From positions 7,068,001 through 7,132,000 of the forward strand of contig NZ_CP108458.1 of assembly GCF_036242395.1 (NCBI RefSeq): 64,000 nt of DNA. The letters are read 5' to 3'. The position numbers and the translations under genes were made by a program. Position 1 is the stretch's first letter. Every line of letters begins with the position of its first letter. The notes under the pieces were generated by a model. That model saw nothing but the letters and a program-made list of their open reading frames with translations, did no database searches and was not told the origin of the DNA. This DNA comes from Kitasatospora sp. NBC_01266 (GTDB lineage: Bacteria; Actinomycetota; Actinomycetes; Streptomycetales; Streptomycetaceae). Shown piece after piece: positions 39,665 to 47,494 of the stretch.

Positions 39665-40579
39665 TCAGGCGACGGGTATCACCGGGGTGACGCCCTCGCG
39701 GTGCACGGTGCCCTCGATCAGGCCGTACATCCGGTCGGCGGCGTAGTAGACCTCGTTGTCGTTGCTGAGGTCGAAGGGCGACAGGTCGACCAGGAAGTGG
39801 TGCTTGTTCGGCAGCTCCAGCCGGACCTCGTCCACCTCGGCGCGGTTGTTCAGCACCCGGGTGCCCATCGCGTGCAGGGTCTGCTGCAGCGAGTAGGAGT
39901 AGGTCTCGGCGAAGGCCTCCAGCAGGTGGCGGCGGACATGCTGGTAGGAGCGGTTCCAGTTCGGCTGGGCCTCGTCCGCCCGGCCGCGGTAGGAGTACGC
40001 CCAGCGGGCCGTCACCTGGGTGGCCAGGATCCGGTCGTAGGCCTCCTGCAGGGTGGTGTACTTGTCCTTGATGTAGCCCCAGAACTCGGAGTTGGTCGTG
40101 TTCAGCACGACCAGGTCCTTGAGACCGGAGATCACCTGGACGATCTCGCCGTCGTAGCCGATCTCGGTGGTGCGGACCTCACCGCCGTCGCGGACGAAGG
40201 AGTGGCCGACCTCCTCGGAGCCGATGAAGCGCGAGGTGCTGTCCGGGGTCCTGATCCGGTTCCAGGAGTACTCCTCGATCCGGATCCGGGCGCCGTGCAC
40301 CGGCGGGGTGTTGTCGACGAAGTGCCGCGCCAGCGTGATGCCGAACGCCTCCGCCGACTCGATGCCGTGCTCCTTGGCGAAGGCGTAGACGGTGTTCTTG
40401 GTGGTGTCGGTGGGCAGGCAGTTGGCGTTCGAGCCGGTGAGGTGGACGTCCTCGAAGTCGCCCTGGAGGGCCACCGAGACGTTCAGGTCCTTGATCTCGT
40501 GACGGGTGCTGTCACGGTAGACCCGGACGATGCGGTTCTCCGCCTTGCCGTACTGGTTCTGACCGAGCACGTGGGCCAT
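39665..40579 (-). CDS. pucL: Urate oxidase (factor-independent urate hydroxylase)
   Basis: 304-residue cofactor-free uricase, converting urate to 5-hydroxyisourate with release of H2O2. HVLGQNQYGKAENRIVRVYRD at the N-terminus contains the catalytic Lys; LPTDTTKNTVYAFAKEHGI carries the catalytic Thr; NTTNSEFWGYIKDKYTTLQE and the KHHFLVDLSPFDLSNDNEVYYA end segment are typical of both T-fold halves. Length is normal. It is the third gene of the minus-strand operon and supplies the substrate of UraH. Confidence 0.96.
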   Translation of the reverse strand: MAHVLGQNQYGKAENRIVRVYRDSTRHEIKDLNVSVALQGDFEDVHLTGSNANCLPTDTTKNTVYAFAKEHGIESAEAFGITLARHFVDNTPPVHGARIRIEEYSWNRIRTPDSTSRFIGSEEVGHSFVRDGGEVRTTEIGYDGEIVQVISGLKDLVVLNTTNSEFWGYIKDKYTTLQEAYDRILATQVTARWAYSYRGRADEAQPNWNRSYQHVRRHLLEAFAETYSYSLQQTLHAMGTRVLNNRAEVDEVRLELPNKHHFLVDLSPFDLSNDNEVYYAADRMYGLIEGTVHREGVTPVIPVA

Positions 40580-40609
40580 GGCCGTCGGCTCCTTTGCTGT
40601 GTTGACCGT

Positions 40610-40963
40610 CTAGCTTCCGCGGTAGACGGAATATCCGAAGGGGTTCAGCAGCAGCGGCACGTGGTAGTGGTGCTGCGCGGGCGCGACCGTGAAGACGATC
40701 GAGACCTCGGGGAAGAACGGCGTCCCGTCCGAGGCGGCCGCGGCGTGATCCGCCGAGCGGTGGTACGCGGCCACATCGAAGCGGAGCCGGACGACCGAGC
40801 CCGCCTCCACGGCCGGCAGGTCCTTGACCCGGCCGTCGGAGTCCGTGGCGGAGGTGCCGAGCACCGTCCAGCCACCCTCGGTGTTGAGTGCGAGCTCGAC
40901 CGGCACACCCTCGGCCGGGCGGCCGAGGCTGGTGTCGAGCACGTGGGTGGAGATGCCAGTCAT
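40610..40963 (-). CDS. uraH: 5-hydroxyisourate hydrolase (transthyretin-like)
   Basis: 117-residue HIU hydrolase, turning 5-hydroxyisourate into OHCU. ISTHVLDTSLGRPAEGVPVEL at the N-terminus and the terminal HYHVPLLLNPFGYSVYRGS (the YRGS signature) are diagnostic, with catalytic His, Arg and His residues in these blocks. It lies 30 bp upstream of uricase in the operon. Confidence 0.95.
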   Translation of the reverse strand: MTGISTHVLDTSLGRPAEGVPVELALNTEGGWTVLGTSATDSDGRVKDLPAVEAGSVVRLRFDVAAYHRSADHAAAASDGTPFFPEVSIVFTVAPAQHHYHVPLLLNPFGYSVYRGS

Positions 40964-41040
40964 GGCAGAAGTGACCTTACTGGTGGCGGGAGTGACGATC
41001 GATCAGCTGATGGTCCGTCAGATGACTGACGGTACGTCGG

Positions 41041-41074
41041 TACGCCAGGTACCTCGGTACGCCAGGTACCTCGG
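41041..41074. repeat. 2 x 17-bp tandem repeat between uraD and uraH
   Basis: TACGCCAGGTACCTCGG is repeated twice head to tail; each holds the palindrome AGGTACCT. It is within the 136-bp gap between uraD and uraH. Confidence 0.85.
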
Positions 41075-41099
41075 TTCGGCCGGCGGTACGTCGGTCGGG

Positions 41100-41630
41100 T
41101 CAGACGACCGGCTCGTCCAGGAGGCGGTTGAGCCGGATGTCGTTGATCCTGCGCAGCTCACCGCGGACGATCTCGGCCTCGGTGGCCGCGTCGTTCGGGA
41201 AGCGCTCGCGCAGTGCGGCGAGCATGGTGGCCGCGGTGCGCCCGGTGGCGCAGATCAGGAACACATGGCCGAACTTCGCCTCGTAGGCGGCATTGGCCTG
41301 CTGCAGTTCGTCGAGGAGTGTCCGGTCCACTCCCTGGATGCCGGCCTGCTCGCGCTCCGAAGTGGCGTCGCCCGCCTTGGGCTTGCCGATCCGGGCGTGG
41401 CCGGCCATCGCGTCGTTCAGGTCGGCGGCCGTCAGGCTCGCCATGGCCGCCGCGTTGGTGGCCAGCAGGGCCGCGCGGTCGGACCAGGGCCGATCGCCGG
41501 CGACGGCGGCGGCCCAGCTGGGGCTGGAGCAGACGTCCAGCAGAGTCCGCTCCAGTTCGGCGGCCGGAGCCGCCGCCAGCGCCCCGAGGGCGCCGGGCGC
41601 GTCAACTGACGCGTGGGGGTGGTTGGTCAC
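41100..41630 (-). CDS. uraD: OHCU decarboxylase
   Basis: 176-residue 2-oxo-4-hydroxy-4-carboxy-5-ureidoimidazoline decarboxylase, forming S-allantoin. AAAMASLTAADLNDAMAGHARIGKPKA holds the catalytic His (GHARIG), and LQQANAAYEAKFGHVFLICATGRTA the second conserved block. GTG 41630 is chosen because AGGAGGT is 7 nt before it; the frame is open to 41768 through promoter DNA. First gene of uraD-uraH-pucL-deaminase. Confidence 0.94.
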   Translation of the reverse strand: MTNHPHASVDAPGALGALAAAPAAELERTLLDVCSSPSWAAAVAGDRPWSDRAALLATNAAAMASLTAADLNDAMAGHARIGKPKAGDATSEREQAGIQGVDRTLLDELQQANAAYEAKFGHVFLICATGRTAATMLAALRERFPNDAATEAEIVRGELRRINDIRLNRLLDEPVV

Positions 41631-41664
41631 GGGTGGACCTCCTGAAGAGTGGTGCCACCCGCAC

Positions 41665-41693
41665 AAGCTAGATCCACCACCCCCGGCCGTCAA
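41665..41693 (-). promoter_or_regulatory. uraD operon promoter
   Basis: On the minus strand TTGACG (41688-41693) and TAGCTT (41665-41670) are separated by 17 bp, a good sigma-70-type pair. The -35 lies in the right arm of the regulon palindrome. Confidence 0.7.
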
Positions 41694-41704
41694 CACTTTG
41701 TTGA
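41690..41704. promoter_or_regulatory. Regulon palindrome, uraD site
   Basis: TCAAC-ACTTT-GTTGA (perfect 5-bp arms, followed by AG), overlapping the -35 of the uraD promoter, so a bound repressor would block it. Confidence 0.75.
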
Positions 41705-41816
41705 AGCCTTGGTGGTTACGTTTCGAACCGCCGGTGTGATCCGCCCGCTTCCGTGTGCGATCCGCCAAGTGCGCCGGACTCGCCGCTCGGTGAGACTTGC
41801 CTGGTCGGCCGGGGTG

Positions 41817-42200
41817 TCAGCCGCCCTTCGGACCGTCCACCTGGCGGTTGAGGTAGTTGTACACCGTGAAGCGGCTGACGCCCAGGGCGGCGGCGACGGT
41901 CTCCACGCCGTGCCGCACGGTGAAGGCGCCGCGCTCCTCCAGCAGGGCGACGACCCGCTGCTTCTCCAGCCGGTCCAGCTCGCTGAGCGGCCGGCCGTCG
42001 AACTGCCGGGTCATCTCGGCCAGCAGGCGGTCGAGCGCGCTGCTCAGGTGGGGCAGTCGCACGGCCACCGCCGGTGCGCCGTCCCACTCCAGGATCACGT
42101 CGTCGGGCTTGGCCTCGGCGGGGTCCAGGGCGGTGGCGCCGACGGCGTCCAGCAGTGGCTTTATCGCCCGGGTCAGCGAGTGTTCCAGGGCGTCGGTCAT
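41817..42200 (-). CDS. Helix-turn-helix protein linked to purine catabolism
   Basis: 127-residue protein with a C-terminal HTH, ETVAAALGVSRFTVYNYLNR, at about residues 99-118 and an N-terminal helical domain. It resembles the short HTH proteins encoded beside uricase genes in Streptomyces. The start ATG 42200 overlaps the stop of the upstream gene (ATGA), so the two are coupled. It may be a local regulator, but no target is known. Confidence 0.75.
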   Translation of the reverse strand: MTDALEHSLTRAIKPLLDAVGATALDPAEAKPDDVILEWDGAPAVAVRLPHLSSALDRLLAEMTRQFDGRPLSELDRLEKQRVVALLEERGAFTVRHGVETVAAALGVSRFTVYNYLNRQVDGPKGG

Positions 42201-42502
42201 GACGTGCCCGCTCCTTCCGGGGAGTCGGGGCCGGTCGGGGCCTCGGGGTTGGCGTCGGCGTCGGCTTCGGGGACCACGCTGACCTGGAAGGAGATCCGGC
42301 TGGCGCCGGCCTCCAGCGAGTCGTGCAGCAGTCGGGTCACCGCGCCGAGCACCTGCTCGGCCGCGCCTTCGGCGCTGGTGCCGAACGGGCCGACCGAGAC
42401 GGCCAGGCCGGCCTCGTCGACCACCCGCCGGGCCGCCACCGCGTGGTCCGGGAAGTTGACCAGTTCGAACGGTTCTGTCGTGAACTCCACCATCAATCGC
42501 AC
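42197..42502 (-). CDS. Small ferredoxin-fold-like protein (possible thiamine-binding/MTH1187 type)
   Basis: 101 residues: MRLMVEFTTEPFELVNFPDHAVAARRVVDEAG, then VSVGPFGTSAEG, then LEAGASRISFQVSVV and an acidic tail. The beta-alpha-beta-beta pattern resembles the MTH1187/DUF77 thiamine-binding group, but the match is weak and I would not rely on it. It forms a two-gene unit with the HTH protein, upstream of the urate genes. Confidence 0.6.
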   Translation of the reverse strand: MRLMVEFTTEPFELVNFPDHAVAARRVVDEAGLAVSVGPFGTSAEGAAEQVLGAVTRLLHDSLEAGASRISFQVSVVPEADADANPEAPTGPDSPEGAGTS

Positions 42503-42576
42503 GCGCTCACTCTAGCGAGCGGGCGACCGAGGGCTGGGTGGGCGGGACGGTTCGGCCGGCCGGCGAGAGCAGCTGT

Positions 42577-42593
42577 TTCAACAAACTGTTGTA
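42577..42593. promoter_or_regulatory. Regulon palindrome, hyi site
   Basis: TTCAAC-AAACT-GTTGTA: the left arm is perfect and the right arm has one change. It ends 6 bp before a -35 TTGACA (42600-42605) for hyi. Confidence 0.7.
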
Positions 42594-42645
42594 GAGCCCT
42601 TGACACTCCCTCGGGTGCCCGTGGCAAGCTTCCACCAAGCAGAAT

Positions 42646-42670
42646 CCCACTTCCACATTGTGGAAGTGGG
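42646..42670. promoter_or_regulatory. Second-motif palindrome, hyi
   Basis: CCCAC-TTCCACATTGTGGAA-GTGGG is a 25-bp inverted repeat broken only at its centre. It lies just before the ribosome site. The core matches TTCCGCATGGTGGAA before gcl. Confidence 0.65.
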
Positions 42671-42694
42671 AGAGAGAAGTGAAAGGTGAGGGAC

Positions 42695-43528
42695 GTGACA
42701 GCCGCTTCCGAGCACAGCTACACGATCAACCTGTCGATCCTGTTCAGTGAGCTCCCGCTCCTGGAGCGCCCCGCCGCCGCGGCCGGTGCCGGCTTCACCA
42801 GGGCCGAGCTGTGGTGGCCCTTCGGTACGCAGACCACTCCTGACGCGGCCGAGCTGGACGCGCTGCGCAAGGCCTTCGCCGACGCGGGGGTGCGGCTGAC
42901 CGGCCTGAACGTGCTGGACGACCTCACCGCGGGCGCCAAGGGCACCGCCTCACTGCCGGCCGAGCGCGAGCGGTTCCGCGAGAACCTTCCGGTGGCCGCC
43001 GCGCTCGCCTCCTCGCTCGGTGCCGGAGCGCTCAACGTGCTCTACGGCAACCGGATCGAGGGCGTCAGCGCCGAGGAGCAGGACGCGCTCGCGCTGGAGA
43101 ACCTCACCCTGGCCGCCGAGGCGGCGCACTCCATCGGCGCGATCCTGCTGATCGAGGCGCTGAACAAGGTGGACGCCCCCGACTACCCGCTGCACACCGC
43201 GAAGGCCGCCGTCGAGGTGGTCGACCGGGTCAACGCGGCCACCGGGCTGGGCAACGCGAAGTTCCTCTGCGACTTCTACCACCTGGCCGTCAACGGCGAG
43301 GACCTGGTCGCCGTGATCGACAGCTACGCCGACCGGATCGGGCACGTGCAGATCGCCGACCACCCGGGCCGCAACGAGCCCGGCACCGGCACGCTCGACG
43401 TCCAGGACCTGCTGGCCCGGCTGACCGCCGCCGGGTACGCCGGCCGGATCGGCCTGGAGTACCGGCCGGCCACCGGGGTCAGCGCCGACAGCTTCGGCTG
43501 GCTGCCGCGCGAGCTGCGCGCCCGCTGA
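42695..43528 (+). CDS. hyi: Hydroxypyruvate isomerase (TIM barrel)
   Basis: 277-residue AP-endonuclease-2-type TIM barrel interconverting hydroxypyruvate and tartronate semialdehyde. YTINLSILFSELPLLERPAAA is the typical start; LLIEALNKVDAPDYPLHTA carries the metal Glu, and FLCDFYHLAVNGEDL and GHVQIADHPGRNEPGTGTLD later ligands; GLEYRP the last Glu. GTG 42695 follows GGTGAGGG; GTG 42686 is the alternative. First gene of hyi-glxR, behind two palindromes. Confidence 0.93.
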   Translation: MTAASEHSYTINLSILFSELPLLERPAAAAGAGFTRAELWWPFGTQTTPDAAELDALRKAFADAGVRLTGLNVLDDLTAGAKGTASLPAERERFRENLPVAAALASSLGAGALNVLYGNRIEGVSAEEQDALALENLTLAAEAAHSIGAILLIEALNKVDAPDYPLHTAKAAVEVVDRVNAATGLGNAKFLCDFYHLAVNGEDLVAVIDSYADRIGHVQIADHPGRNEPGTGTLDVQDLLARLTAAGYAGRIGLEYRPATGVSADSFGWLPRELRAR

Positions 43529-43574
43529 CCACCCCTTTTCTCGAACTTCCCCCGTAACAAAGGACATTGACGCG

Positions 43575-44468
43575 ATGAGCGCCTCCCGCAAGATCGCCTT
43601 CATCGGCCTCGGCATCATGGGCAAGCCCATGGCCGTCAACCTGGTCAAGGCCGGCCACCACGTCACCGGTTTCAACCTGGAGCAGTCCGCGATCGACGCG
43701 CTGGTCGCGGCCGGCGGCCACGGCGCGACCAGCATCGCCGACGCCGTCAAGGACGCCGAGATCGTCATCACCATGGTCCCGGCGGACCCGCACGTCGAGC
43801 AGGTCATCCTCGGTGAGGGTGGCGTGCTGGAGAACGCGAAGGCCGGCGCGCTGGTGATCGACATGTCCTCGATCACCCCGCAGACCTCGATCAAGGTCGA
43901 GGCCGCCGCCAAGGAGAAGGGCATCCGCACCCTGGACGCCCCGGTCTCCGGCGGCGAGGCCGGCGCGATCGAGGCGGTGCTCTCGATCATGGTCGGTGGC
44001 GGCGCCGAGGACTTCGCCGAGGCCAAGCCGCTCTTCGACGTGCTCGGCACCACCGTGATCCACGTGGGTCCGGCGGGTGCGGGGCAGACCGTGAAGGCCG
44101 CCAACCAGCTGATCGTGGCCGTGAACATCCAGGTGGTGGCCGAGGCCGTGGTCTTCCTGGAGAACGCGGGCGTCGACCTGCCGGCCGCGCTGGACGTGCT
44201 CGCGGGCGGCCTGGCCGGTTCCACGGTGCTGAACCGCAAGAAGGCCAACATGATCGGCCGCGAGTTCGCCCCGGGCTTCCGGATCGACCTGCACCACAAG
44301 GACATGGGCATCGTGACGGCCGCCGCGCGCGCCGTCGAGGCCCCGCTGCCGGTCGGCTCGCTGGTCGCCCAGCTGGTCGCCTCGGCGCGGGCCAACGGTG
44401 ACGGCTCGCTGGACCACTCGGCCCTGCTGCGCGGCGTGGAGCGCCTCGCGGGCCGCGAGCTGAAGTAA
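43575..44468 (+). CDS. glxR: 2-hydroxy-3-oxopropionate reductase (tartronate semialdehyde reductase)
   Basis: 297-residue beta-hydroxyacid dehydrogenase reducing tartronate semialdehyde to glycerate. FIGLGIMGKPMAVNLVKAGH is the Rossmann motif and substrate loop; LDAPVSGGEAGAIEAVLSIMVGG the signature; VGPAGAGQTVKAANQL holds the catalytic Lys. Spaced 46 bp from hyi, with AAAGGA upstream. Its product is used by glycerate kinase encoded next. Confidence 0.96.
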   Translation: MSASRKIAFIGLGIMGKPMAVNLVKAGHHVTGFNLEQSAIDALVAAGGHGATSIADAVKDAEIVITMVPADPHVEQVILGEGGVLENAKAGALVIDMSSITPQTSIKVEAAAKEKGIRTLDAPVSGGEAGAIEAVLSIMVGGGAEDFAEAKPLFDVLGTTVIHVGPAGAGQTVKAANQLIVAVNIQVVAEAVVFLENAGVDLPAALDVLAGGLAGSTVLNRKKANMIGREFAPGFRIDLHHKDMGIVTAAARAVEAPLPVGSLVAQLVASARANGDGSLDHSALLRGVERLAGRELK

Positions 44469-44827
44469 CGAGCTGAAGTAAGGGGCTGCCGCCCCGTTCA
44501 GCACAGACTCCTCCTGGTGGCGTGTACCTGTCCGGTCGTGCCCGCGCCACCAGGAGGGCACTTTCGACCAGCGGGCGGGTGTGGGGCTCATCCACTCCCG
44601 GACCAACCCGGGGGTTTCCCCGCCCGCTGGTCGTGCCAACCGGTGGTGCCGCGCACTTCGGTCGTGCGCGGCACACCGCCCGACCCCCTCCTGCGCCGAG
44701 GGGAGCCTCCCGTACGTCGGAAGCGGGACGGGAGGAACGGCGGGGAGGGGGTCGCAGCCCGTTTCGGCGGTCGCGATTCCGCATGATTGAAAGACCATCA
44801 GCTCGTCTCGGAAGTGAGGCCCGCACC
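44469..44827. other. 359-bp intergenic region packed with inverted repeats
   Basis: Between glxR and glxK are at least four large hairpins: 44510-44557 (13-bp arms, 23-nt loop), 44565-44633 (15-bp arms), 44646-44674 (11-bp arms, 7-nt loop) and 44681-44754 (11-bp arms with an inner 8-bp stem). A weak second-motif element follows at 44777. Confidence 0.8.
44777..44791. promoter_or_regulatory. Second-motif site, partial copy (glxK)
   Basis: TTCCGCATGATTGAA matches the gcl element TTCCGCATGGTGGAA at 13 of 15 bases. It is 36 bp before the glxK start. Confidence 0.45.
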
Positions 44828-45973
44828 ATGCCCGCCAACCCCACTCAGGGCCATGTGGTCGTAGCTCCCGACAAGTTCAAGGGCACCCTGGAAGGCGCCG
44901 AGGTCGCCGCGCGCCTGGCCGCGGGCATCCGCCGGGTGCGGCCCGGCCTCGAGGTGCGCGAACTGCCGGTCGCCGACGGCGGCGAGGGCACCCTGGCCGC
45001 CGCGCTCGCGGCCGGCTTCACCCGGATCCCGGCCAAGGTGGCCGGCCCGACCGGCCTGCCGGTGGACGCCGCGATCGCCGTCAAGGGCGAGGTCGCCGTG
45101 GTCGAGCTGGCCCAGGCCGCCGGCCTGGCCCGACTGCCCGGTGGCCGCACCGCCCCGCTCGCGGCCGGCTCCTTCGGGGTCGGCCAGCTGATCGGCCGCG
45201 CGGTCTCGCTCGGCGTCCGGCGGATCGTGCTGGGTCTGGGGGGCAGCGCCTGCACCGACGGCGGCGCGGGCCTGGTCCAGGCGCTGGGCGTCGGCCTGTT
45301 CGACGCCCAGGGCGTCGAACTGCCGCCCGGCGGTGCGGCCCTGCGCCGGCTGCACCGCCTGGATCCCGGCTCGCTGGCCGACACCTTGGCCGGGGTGGAG
45401 ATCGTGGTGGCCGGCGATGTCGACAACCCGCTGCTCGGCCCTCGTGGTGCCGCCGCCGTCTACGGCCCGCAGAAGGGCGCGGACGGCGCGGACCTGGTGG
45501 TGTTGGAGGAAGGTCTGACCCGCTGGGCCGACGTGGTGCGCGACAGCACCGGCGTGGACTTCCGTGACGCCCCCGGCGCCGGGGCCGCGGGCGGGGTCGG
45601 CTTCGCCGCCCTGGCCCTGCTCGGTGCCACCATGCGGCCCGGCATCGAGCTGCTGCTCGAGCTGCTGGGCTTCGACGAGGCCGTGCGTGGGGCACGCCTG
45701 GTCGTGACCGGCGAGGGATGCCTGGACGCGCAGACACTGCACGGCAAGGCGCCCGCCGGAGTCGCCGCGGCGGCCACCGGGGCGGGGGTTCCGGTGGCCG
45801 CTGTGGCCGGACGGGTCGAACTGGCCGAGGACCAGTGGCGTGGGGCCGGCTTCGTGGCCGCGTACGCGCTGGTCGAGCTGGCCGAACAGCCGGGGGACAG
45901 CATCAGCAAGGCGGCGGAGCTGGCCGAGCTGGCGGGGGAGACGCTGGCCCGGGACCTGCTCGGAGCCGAGTAG
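44828..45973 (+). CDS. glxK: Glycerate kinase (GlxK type I)
   Basis: 381-residue glycerate 2-/3-kinase, phosphorylating glycerate from GlxR for entry into glycolysis. VVVAPDKFKGTLEGAEVAARLAAGIR is the family start; LPVADGGEGTLAAALA, LGLGGSACTDGGAGLVQALG and LVVTGEGCLDAQTLHGKAPAGVA are conserved glycerate kinase blocks. ATG 44828 is used; the open frame to 44522 crosses the hairpin array. It follows hyi-glxR and may have its own promoter. Confidence 0.96.
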   Translation: MPANPTQGHVVVAPDKFKGTLEGAEVAARLAAGIRRVRPGLEVRELPVADGGEGTLAAALAAGFTRIPAKVAGPTGLPVDAAIAVKGEVAVVELAQAAGLARLPGGRTAPLAAGSFGVGQLIGRAVSLGVRRIVLGLGGSACTDGGAGLVQALGVGLFDAQGVELPPGGAALRRLHRLDPGSLADTLAGVEIVVAGDVDNPLLGPRGAAAVYGPQKGADGADLVVLEEGLTRWADVVRDSTGVDFRDAPGAGAAGGVGFAALALLGATMRPGIELLLELLGFDEAVRGARLVVTGEGCLDAQTLHGKAPAGVAAAATGAGVPVAAVAGRVELAEDQWRGAGFVAAYALVELAEQPGDSISKAAELAELAGETLARDLLGAE

Positions 45974-46022
45974 CGGCGCCTGACTGCCCTGGCTTGGCCA
46001 AGAGTTCATCGTATTTTCCTAC

Positions 46023-46039
46023 ATTGACGTTTTGTTGAA
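46023..46039. promoter_or_regulatory. Regulon palindrome, allB site (weakened left arm)
   Basis: ATTGAC-GTTTT-GTTGAA: the right arm is a perfect match and the left arm keeps three of six bases. It is 55 bp before the allB start. Read on the other strand it gives TTCAACAAA, the run shared by most of the sites. Confidence 0.55.
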
Positions 46040-46094
46040 GGCGGGCCTAGGCTCCGAGCCACTCCCACCGCAGCAGTTGAGCCCGGAGGTCCTG

Positions 46095-47447
46095 ATGCAG
46101 CAGTCGACCGTGCTGATCCGCTCCCGTCGCGTGGTCCTGCCCGACGGCGAACGCCCGGCCGACGTGCTGGTCCAGGACGGCCGGATCGAGCGGATCGCCG
46201 AGCACGGCTCGCTGCCCGCGCAGGCCGGCGAGCTCACCGACCTCGGCGAGGTCGCCCTGCTGCCCGGCCTGGTCGACACCCACGTGCACGTCAACGAGCC
46301 GGGCCGGACCGAGTGGGAGGGCTTCGCCACCGCCACCCGGGCCGCCGCGGCCGGCGGGGTCACCACCATCATCGACATGCCGCTCAACTCGATACCGCCG
46401 ACCACCACGCCGCACGGCCTGGCGGCCAAGCGGAAGATCGCCGACGGGCAGGCCTGGGTCGACCTCGGCTTCTGGGGCGGGGCGATCCCCGGCAACACCG
46501 CTGACCTGGAACCGCTGCACCAGGCCGGTGTGTTCGGCTTCAAGAGCTTCCTCGCCCCGTCCGGGGTGGACGAGTTCCCGCACGTCGGACCCGCCGACCT
46601 GAGCGCCGCGCTCGCCGAGCAGGCCCGGCTCGGGGCGCTGGCGATCATCCACGCCGAGGATCCGGCGGTGCTGGACGCCGCCCCGCAGGAGCCCGGCACG
46701 CACTACCGCGACTTCCTCGCCTCCCGTCCGGCCGACGCCGAGACGGCGGCCGTGGCCCGGCTGCTGGACACCGCGCGGCGCACCGGTGCCCGGGTACACG
46801 TCCTGCACGTCTCCTCCGCGGCCGTGCTGCCGCTGCTGGCCCAGGCCCGCGCCGAGGGCGTCCAGGTCACCGCGGAGACCTGCCCGCACTACCTGACGCT
46901 GGCCGCCGAGGAGGTGCCGGACGGCGACACCGCCTTCAAGTGCTGCCCGCCGATCCGCGACGAGTCCAACCGGGACCAGCTCTGGGCGGCGCTGGCCCGC
47001 GGCGAGTTCATCGGCATCGTCTCCGACCACTCGCCCTCGACGCCCGACCTGAAGGAGCTTCAGGAGTACGGCGGCAGCGGCGACTTCGCCAAGGCCTGGG
47101 GCGGCATCGCCTCGCTGCAACTGGGCCTGGCGGCGATCTGGACCGAGGCCCGCAGGCGCGGCCACTCGCTGGGCGACGTGGTCCGCTGGATGGCCGCCGG
47201 CCCGGCCCGACTGGTCGGCCTGGACGGCACCAAGGGCGCGATCGCCGTCGGGTGCGACGCCGACCTGGTCGCCTTCGACCCGGACGCCGCCTTCCAGGTC
47301 GACCCGGCCGGGCTGCACCACCGCAACCCGGTCACCCCGTACGCGGGGAAGACGCTGACCGGTGCCGTGCGCACCACCTGGCTGCGCGGGCGGGTGGTGG
47401 ACGTGCGTGCCGAGCCCTTCGGCCGGCAGCTCCGTCGCACCCGCTGA
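46095..47447 (+). CDS. allB: Allantoinase
   Basis: 450-residue cyclic amidohydrolase opening allantoin to allantoate. [23 protein letters not shown] contains the HxH metal pair, [10 protein letters not shown] the lysine that becomes carboxylated, IIHAEDP and VHVLHVSSA later His, and [14 protein letters not shown] the catalytic Asp. ATG 46095 follows CGGAGG by about 6 nt; the open frame to 46032 lies in promoter DNA. It precedes allantoicase by 47 bp. Confidence 0.96.
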   Translation: MQQSTVLIRSRRVVLPDGERPADVLVQDGRIERIAEHGSLPAQAGELTDLGEVALLPGLVDTHVHVNEPGRTEWEGFATATRAAAAGGVTTIIDMPLNSIPPTTTPHGLAAKRKIADGQAWVDLGFWGGAIPGNTADLEPLHQAGVFGFKSFLAPSGVDEFPHVGPADLSAALAEQARLGALAIIHAEDPAVLDAAPQEPGTHYRDFLASRPADAETAAVARLLDTARRTGARVHVLHVSSAAVLPLLAQARAEGVQVTAETCPHYLTLAAEEVPDGDTAFKCCPPIRDESNRDQLWAALARGEFIGIVSDHSPSTPDLKELQEYGGSGDFAKAWGGIASLQLGLAAIWTEARRRGHSLGDVVRWMAAGPARLVGLDGTKGAIAVGCDADLVAFDPDAAFQVDPAGLHHRNPVTPYAGKTLTGAVRTTWLRGRVVDVRAEPFGRQLRRTR

Positions 47448-47494
47448 CGCCGCGCGCCCATTTCCCTTCATCACCGCTGAGGAGCGACGACGAT

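Noticed and set aside
41631-41768. Upstream extension of OHCU decarboxylase
   Set aside because: It crosses the promoter and palindrome; GTG 41630 has a perfect AGGAGGT site.
44522-44827. Upstream extension of glycerate kinase
   Set aside because: The added residues come from the hairpin array and are not part of the glycerate kinase family; ATG 44828 gives the conserved start.
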